From assembly GCF_019024285.1 (NCBI RefSeq), contig NZ_WMKZ01000001.1, positions 248,001 through 312,000 on the forward strand: a stretch of 64,000 bases of DNA. The letters run 5' to 3'. A program made the position numbers and the translations under genes. The notes under the pieces are model-generated. The model had not been told where the DNA came from and ran no database searches. It worked only from the letters and a program-made list of their open reading frames with translations. Shown piece by piece: positions 59,593 through 64,000 of this stretch (positions are counted from its first letter, which is position 1; the number at the start of each line of letters is the position of its first letter). This DNA comes from Alkalihalobacterium elongatum (GTDB lineage: Bacteria > Bacillota > Bacilli > Bacillales > Bacillaceae_F).

Positions 59593-60189
59593 CTACTCAA
59601 AATTCTTGTACCTACTCTTAATGAAATGCTTATCTTTTTGGAAGAGATTTAGCTTTCTTATTCCTAATATAATAGGTCCCATTAAAAACTCATTACGAAA
59701 TGGAACCTTAAAAATGACAATTAATATGACAACAGAACAAACTGATAATATACCTACTAATGTCGGACTATTTAAAATTAACAAGCTAAAGCTGTACATG
59801 AGTATATACATAAGCGCTGACCATCTTATATTCCACCCATGTAAGAAATAAATAGCATTAAATTTCTTTAAACCAAACCACTCAACAATTACCGAAGTTG
59901 TCACCCATTTCATAGTGTGTAAAACCTTTTTAAATGACGAATTCGGGACTCTTGATAAAAATAAAAGAGTAATTAAAGGCATAATGACGAAAAGATGTAG
60001 CCCCCTTGCCCACCTAATATTCATATAGTTTGACTTGTAGTCCCATAAAATAAAATGCTTACATGTATAGTAATAAAACAAATTAAAAAAACCAACATAT
60101 AGCACACTAATATAATGCTGATCGAGGTTCTTCAAGGTTTTCCGTTTTACATTTAAGAGTAACAGAAGTATAGCCAATAGGATATGCAT
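59593..60189 (-). CDS. CBO0543-family membrane protein, 198 aa
   Basis: A polytopic protein (about five helices) with many aromatic residues; the pattern and WVTTSVIVEWFGLKKF block fit the CBO0543 family found in spore-forming Firmicutes, function unknown. GAGGGG precedes the ATG. Its stop lies 17 nt from the end of the candidate small RNA's terminator. Confidence 0.75.
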   Translation of the reverse strand: MHILLAILLLLLNVKRKTLKNLDQHYISVLYVGFFNLFYYYTCKHFILWDYKSNYMNIRWARGLHLFVIMPLITLLFLSRVPNSSFKKVLHTMKWVTTSVIVEWFGLKKFNAIYFLHGWNIRWSALMYILMYSFSLLILNSPTLVGILSVCSVVILIVIFKVPFRNEFLMGPIILGIRKLNLFQKDKHFIKSRYKNFE

Positions 60190-60430
60190 TTTTCCCCTCT
60201 ACTTTCCTCTTCTAAGCCAGAAACCGCACTTCAAAATGTAATAATTTGTAAATTATCTTTATTTTTTCCATATCCCAATCCAAACATACAAATAATTTTA
60301 CTTACATCTTAAGTGCTCAAAAGCTAAGTACTATTACTCAACCGAATTTTTAAACCTTTTTTTTCCTCTATTTATACCAAAAAGGTTGTTTGTACATATG
60401 TTACCTATATACGAACTAAGAGGTGAGATT

Positions 60431-61335
60431 GTGGATATAAGAAAACCAAATTATCCCCTTTGGACAGACATTCCATATGCAGGTGAAAAAAATCCGCCAA
60501 ACAACCCAGTTGAGCGCTTTGCAGGCACTTGGAAAACGTATTTTATCAGACGTTGTAAAGGAGGGGGCTTTGAGACATTAGATGGTAGAAAAGTAAGATT
60601 TGAGATCAGACACCCCAATACGATAAATTGGGAAAAGCAATTAAACGTCGTTCAAAACGAATTAGCAAACATAACAGATCACAGAATAGCCCTGTGAAGT
60701 ATTGGGGTTCTGGGCCTCCAACAAAACAGTGGTTACCTATAGCTGATCGAATGATTGATTCGTATATCGTCCCAGCACCTCGAGCAGCTCGAATATTATC
60801 AGCTCTGTTCACTGGGCTTAATGATGCGTTTATTCTGACCTGGGACATTAAGTACAAGTTAAATGTCGCGCGCCCAAACCAAATGGTCAAGAGTTAACAA
60901 CCATTATCTGTACACCAAAACATCCTGCTTACCCGTCAGGACACGCAACTGTTTCAGGTGCAGCGGCAGTCATTTTAAGTTACTTCTTTCCAGCGGAAAG
61001 CAGAAAAATTCATGATATAGCTGAAGAGGCTGCATTATCAAGGCTATATGGAGGTATTCACTTCCCAATAGAATGAGAAAGGGCTTCGTTTAGGTCGACA
61101 AATTGGGCAAATTGTCGTAAATGAACTAAGAAGAGATTTAGATACCAGTGGTCATCCTATCGATACACCTTATCGCAACTATAAAAATGCTAAACTAATG
61201 CCACCACCATACGATCAAGTCATACCTTACAACTTTGATGCCTCATGTAGCTCCTTAGTTATCGAAACAGAAAAAGCAATTCCCAAAAAAGAAATAAAGA
61301 CTAGTAATCTTACAAAACCAGTATTATTTATCTAA
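60431..61335 (+). pseudogene. Vanadium-haloperoxidase/PAP2-like gene with three frameshifts
   Basis: GTG at 60431 has GAGGTG at 5 nt. The protein reads in frame to 60697, then continues one frame over (KYWGSGPPTKQW ...) to about 60880, then in another frame (TTIICTPKHPAYPSGHATVSGAA ...) to a stop near 61077, and again shifted (EKGLRLGRQIGQIVVN ...) to TAA at 61335. All three PAP2/haloperoxidase motifs survive: KYKLNVARP, PSGH and SRLYGGIHFP. The gene was intact recently or the shifts are sequence errors. Confidence 0.8.
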
Positions 61336-61337
61336 AA

Positions 61338-61375
61338 AATAAAACCATCAGAATTGATTATTCTGATGGTTTTAT
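61338..61375. terminator. Bidirectional terminator overlapping the tetR end
   Basis: AAAACCATCAGAAT (61341-61354) pairs with ATTCTGATGGTTTT (61360-61373). On the minus strand it also encodes the last TetR codons, so the terminator lies partly inside the gene. Confidence 0.85.
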
Positions 61376-62002
61376 AAATTCATTAGATCCTTCTAGTCCT
61401 AACATTATCTTTAATAGATCCTCTAACATCTCCATTTGTTGATTGACCTTTTCTTCATTAACTCCTAAGTTTAGCGTATCAAGCATTAGTCCATTCACCA
61501 AAGACAGTATAAATATTGTAATTTCTTCAATAGGTTTTCTAGGCTTAAACTCTCCTAAATTTACCCCGTGATTAAAGATTGCATTTAATAACTTTTTACT
61601 TTTATCATATCGTTCTGATAAACGTTCTCTTTTCTTCATATCACGCCAGCTGATTACTGAATATTCATAGAACGCTGGGACTATACCTTTTTCAACATTA
61701 AGAACTGCTTGCTTTTGAAGTATTAAAAATTGATTAACTGCTTCCCAGCCTGTTGAAAATGATTGTAAGTACATTTCCACATTCATTTGACCTTGTTGTT
61801 CTAAATAATCGAGCAAAGCTTCAAAAATCTCTTCAACGCTTGAAAAGTAAAGGTAAATTGTTCCCCTACTTATTCTAGCCTCTTCTATAATATCGGCCAA
61901 CGTTGCTGGTTCAAAGCCTTTTGTTTCAAATACTCTTTTTGCAGCAAGCAATAATTCAACTCTCTTTTGTTCCTTATATTCCTCTGAAACTTTTGGAGAC
62001 AA
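61358..62002 (-). CDS. TetR-family repressor
   Basis: A 214-aa regulator with the TetR helix-turn-helix (TLADIIEEARISRGTIYLYFSSVEEIFEALL). The C-terminal part (YDKSKKLLNAIFNHGVNLGEF) resembles YvdT/YfiR-like members. I prefer the TTG at 62002 with GAGAGG at 9 nt; ATG at 62011 is too close to the site. It follows the small membrane protein gene and likely represses both through two operators upstream. Confidence 0.88.
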   Translation of the reverse strand: MSPKVSEEYKEQKRVELLLAAKRVFETKGFEPATLADIIEEARISRGTIYLYFSSVEEIFEALLDYLEQQGQMNVEMYLQSFSTGWEAVNQFLILQKQAVLNVEKGIVPAFYEYSVISWRDMKKRERLSERYDKSKKLLNAIFNHGVNLGEFKPRKPIEEITIFILSLVNGLMLDTLNLGVNEEKVNQQMEMLEDLLKIMLGLEGSNEFIKPSE

Positions 62003-62028
62003 GATAAACATCCTCTCAAACGAAAAAT

Positions 62029-62511
62029 CTAAGCACTTTTTTTCATTTTCATCTTAACTTTTTGCTGCCTTAATGACAATATCATCGTAATTAAAATACA
62101 TATATACAAAAGAAAAAGTACAGTATGTGCGCTGTCAGGAACAGGATGATTAGAAATGCTCGGTAAAAGACTCAATGTTCGGCTAAACAAAATTTCATGT
62201 AAGTGTTGTGCGTCCAAAGTAGTACCAAAAATATATGGTAGCCAGTTTGACATAATTTGTAGAAAAAGTAGTCCACTCATTAAAACAGTACAAATCATCA
62301 TCATAAACCTTTTTTGTATAAGGAAAGAAATAACCGAAAGTACGATCGGTAAACTAGTCACAATGGTCCCTATTACTAATTGAGTATAATAATCATCTCC
62401 AAAAAAAGCTTTAGCTACATGAGTATCATTCCAAGGAAACAAATTGACCCATGTTATTAACAAAAAATAAATTAACCCAACAAAAAGTAAACTGACAGTA
62501 ATTTTTTTCAT
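62029..62511 (-). CDS. Four-helix membrane protein controlled by TetR
   Basis: A 160-aa protein with four hydrophobic segments and a lysine/methionine-rich C-terminus (KVKMKMKK). I know no family. AAAGGAG precedes the ATG. Gene order (membrane protein, then its repressor) and the operators suggest an inducible response to a membrane-active or hydrophobic compound. Confidence 0.78.
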   Translation of the reverse strand: MKKITVSLLFVGLIYFLLITWVNLFPWNDTHVAKAFFGDDYYTQLVIGTIVTSLPIVLSVISFLIQKRFMMMICTVLMSGLLFLQIMSNWLPYIFGTTLDAQHLHEILFSRTLSLLPSISNHPVPDSAHTVLFLLYICILITMILSLRQQKVKMKMKKSA

Positions 62512-62535
62512 ATAAATTCTCCTTTAATTTTAAAA

Positions 62536-62583
62536 TGACACTAGTGTCACTTTTATTATAATGACACCAATGTCATTATTCAA
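62536..62583 (-). promoter_or_regulatory. Promoter with two TetR-type operators
   Basis: On the minus strand, TTGAAT (62578-62583) and TATAAT (62555-62560) are 17 nt apart. TGACACTAGTGTCA (62536-62549) and ATGACACCAATGTCAT (62561-62576) are palindromes with centres 26 bp apart, one in the spacer and one at the start of transcription. Confidence 0.78.
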
Positions 62584-62786
62584 CTGTTTTTTGCTAAATT
62601 TTCAATAAAAAAAGAAGTATTTTTTGATTGAAAAAACACTTCAGAAAAGTTGGTTCGTCTAGCACATATCATTTAATTCTTTTTTATAGAGCTAGATTTT
62701 AAAACTCGAATTTTATTAAATTTTTAGCTTGTCTACTATTCCCCTACAGATTGTCCAGGTGTTACAATGACCATCAAGTTCATTAA

Positions 62787-62828
62787 AGGGAGAGACTGAC
62801 TCATTTGAGCAGTTTTTCTCTTTTTTTG
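62787..62828 (+). terminator. Hairpin with T-run ahead of the yflJ-like gene
   Basis: ACTG...CTCA pairs with TGAG...CAGT with an outer AGAG/CTCT, then a run of T. No gene lies before it on the plus strand, so it may be a leader attenuator of the next gene or an orphan terminator. The rest of 62584-62786 shows nothing I can support. Confidence 0.5.
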
Positions 62829-62863
62829 TTGAAGAAAATACGGATGGAAAGGATGATCGGATT

Positions 62864-63001
62864 ATGCACGTAGGTAGTAAAGGTTGGTATGTCCAAAAGT
62901 TGAAAGAGCGCGGGATCCGATATATTGACGGTCGGAAGCTTGAGTTGTATAAAACTCATATTTTAGCAAACTTATATAATCGTAAAAGCAATATCAAATA
63001 A
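62864..63001 (+). CDS. YflJ-like (DUF2639) protein, 45 aa
   Basis: The product begins MHVGSKGWYVQKLKERGIRY and continues with GRKLELYKTHILANLYNRK, matching from memory the YflJ/DUF2639 family of Bacillus. Function unknown. AAAGGATG lies upstream of the ATG. A terminator follows. Confidence 0.75.
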   Translation: MHVGSKGWYVQKLKERGIRYIDGRKLELYKTHILANLYNRKSNIK

Positions 63002-63008
63002 TTATTGT

Positions 63009-63036
63009 GAGTCATGGATCCCCCATGACTCTTTCT
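63009..63036 (+). terminator. Hairpin terminator of the yflJ-like gene
   Basis: GAGTCATGG (63009-63017) pairs with CCATGACTC (63023-63031), followed by TTTCT. Confidence 0.75.
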
Positions 63037-63065
63037 GACTTCCTACTTATATAGAACATTTGAAA

Positions 63066-63096
63066 CAAAAAAAGAGCTCATTAGTTGAGCCCCCAT
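63066..63096 (-). terminator. Hairpin terminator of the TetR gene
   Basis: GCTCA (63076-63080) pairs with TGAGC (63086-63090); the minus strand runs into TTTTTTTG. Confidence 0.6.
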
Positions 63097-63101
63097 ACTC
63101 T

Positions 63102-63731
63102 TTAATCGATTAAAGCCAATGTACTTCCAATTAGTGTTTTTGATTGGATGTCGATATATTGTTCGAGAGTATAGCGCTTGCGTAGTGCCCAACCCCTAAA
63201 TGCCCACATATGCCCTTGAACAATAATATTATGTGTGAGTAAATAAATATCATCTTCATGAATAGAAATGTTTTCTTCTTGTAGTGCTTTTGAGAAAATC
63301 CCCATTACATATTGAACAAAATCGTTTTCTTTTGATAAAACATACTCTAAATACGGCTTCGGTAATGAACGTGACTCACTATACATAATCCCCGTTTCAT
63401 CCCAGATCTCGTTTATAACATAAAAGTATTCCTTAACAAACGACCTTAAACGATTAAGCCCAGTAAACTGATCACTCACTCTACTTTTTAATATCGTATT
63501 CAATTTGTCATAAAGAGATTCAAAGAACAAATACAATATATCTTCTTTACTTTCTACGTATTCGTAAATGGCACCAAAGCTCATCCCTGCATTTTCAGCA
63601 ATTTCCCTCGTTGTAGTTCTATGAAATCCTTTTTCTTTAAACGGTTGAATTGATGCCTCTAGGATTTGATTACGACGCTTTCTAATTTTTTGATTGTTTT
63701 TTACCATCGATGGGATATGTAACTTTTTCAA
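63102..63731 (-). CDS. TetR-family regulator, FadR-like
   Basis: A 209-aa regulator with N-terminal helix-turn-helix (TTTREIAENAGMSFGAIYEYVESKEDIL). TTG start at 63731 has GGAGG at 7 nt; an ATG at 63707 is the alternative. It is 35 nt downstream of a MaoC-like gene, which hints at control of fatty-acid or acyl-CoA breakdown, as for FadR-type TetR proteins. Confidence 0.87.
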   Translation of the reverse strand: MKKLHIPSMVKNNQKIRKRRNQILEASIQPFKEKGFHRTTTREIAENAGMSFGAIYEYVESKEDILYLFFESLYDKLNTILKSRVSDQFTGLNRLRSFVKEYFYVINEIWDETGIMYSESRSLPKPYLEYVLSKENDFVQYVMGIFSKALQEENISIHEDDIYLLTHNIIVQGHMWAFRGWALRKRYTLEQYIDIQSKTLIGSTLALID

Positions 63732-63766
63732 TCCTTTTCCTCCTCTTCTTAACTAGGTTAATAAAG

Positions 63767-64000
63767 TTAAAAAAACTGAATAGAACCCTTTAGTTTTACA
63801 TCTTCGTTTTCGTTCTTCACAACCACTTCTCCACCTGTATCTTCTCCATTGATTGTACAAATAACTTGAACTCTTTCACCTGGAAGTGTCATTGCCGTAA
63901 ACTTAACGTCAAATTGCTTAACCTTGTTAAGGCCAAACCATCTAGTTAGATGACTTCCTGCAAGGCCCATAATGAACATTCCTTGAGCAATCACATCAGG
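63767..64000 (-). CDS. MaoC-like hydratase, N-terminus beyond window edge
   Basis: The visible 77 residues begin PDVIAQGMFIMGLAG and continue as a hot-dog fold strand set (FDVKFTAMTLPGERVQVICTI), the C-terminal half of a MaoC-type enoyl-CoA hydratase. The catalytic Asp/His lie in the missing part. It precedes the TetR gene in the same direction and probably shares its operon. Confidence 0.85.
   Translation of the reverse strand, partial: PDVIAQGMFIMGLAGSHLTRWFGLNKVKQFDVKFTAMTLPGERVQVICTINGEDTGGEVVVKNENEDVKLKGSIQFF

Noticed and set aside
59470-59652. 60-codon plus-strand frame over the small RNA
   Set aside because: It reads through the terminator stem and lacks a ribosome site; the self-complementary arms explain the sequence better.
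60628-60897. Independent 89-aa gene
   Set aside because: It is the middle piece of the frameshifted haloperoxidase-like gene, shown by continuous motifs across the three frames.

Overview
The window looks like chromosomal DNA from a low-GC, endospore-forming Bacillaceae bacterium. The grounds are strong GGAGG-type ribosome binding sites, frequent GTG/TTG starts, TTGACA/TATAAT-like promoters, and relatives of Bacillus genes (KinB-like kinase, YtaF-like, YflJ-like, YtrA-type GntR, DUF3231, DUF1450 and CBO0543 proteins). I see no rRNA, tRNA, CRISPR array or complete insertion sequence. Species cannot be decided from the sequence alone.

Layout. 1-2.0 kb: an OmpR-type two-component system whose kinase is cut by the window edge. 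4.0-19.2 kb: the most coherent region, a sulfur/redox island. It holds a Prx6-type peroxiredoxin, a SulP transporter with beta-carbonic anhydrase, TusA and TusA-rhodanese proteins, two different sulfide:quinone-oxidoreductase-like flavoproteins, a DUF1641 partner, a rhodanese-persulfide dioxygenase fusion and cytochrome bd oxidase with one or two micro-subunits. It also holds a NarL-type two-component system whose sensor has a cysteine-rich PAS region. Two promoters in the island carry ATACCCC...GGGTAT-type palindromes, like the operators of CsoR/CstR persulfide sensors. Together the genes suggest oxidation of sulfide to persulfide and sulfite, with electrons passing through quinone to the bd oxidase.

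19-24 kb: pssA, then a ytrA-like GntR/ABC operon with a recognisable operator. 24-37 kb: mixed metabolic and transport genes (NAT, serine hydrolase, zinc peptidases, KinB-like kinase, MFS, GNATs), including a gene broken by one stop codon. 37-46 kb: small spore-former proteins, amino-acid permease, LysE exporter, lipoproteins, a PLP/zinc amino-acid enzyme, an L,D-transpeptidase. 46-49 kb: a molybdate-type ABC transporter led by a NosL-like lipoprotein with no ordinary start codon. 49-51 kb: an ArsR/SRPBCC pair with a double operator, and a DUF1450 gene under a near-perfect Fur box. 51-59 kb: PadR-ChrA chromate transporter, K+/H+ antiporter, solitary tyrosine recombinase with an inverted repeat, ACR3-like transporter, and a DUF1538-DUF1538-tandem-PII operon. 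59.4-59.6 kb: a probable free-standing structured small RNA with its own promoter and terminator. 60-64 kb: a decayed vanadium-haloperoxidase/PAP2-like gene, a TetR-controlled membrane-protein operon with two operators, yflJ-like, and a second TetR with a truncated MaoC-like hydratase.

Most genes sit in short operons bounded by clear hairpin terminators. All statements rest on reading the sequence; no database search was run.
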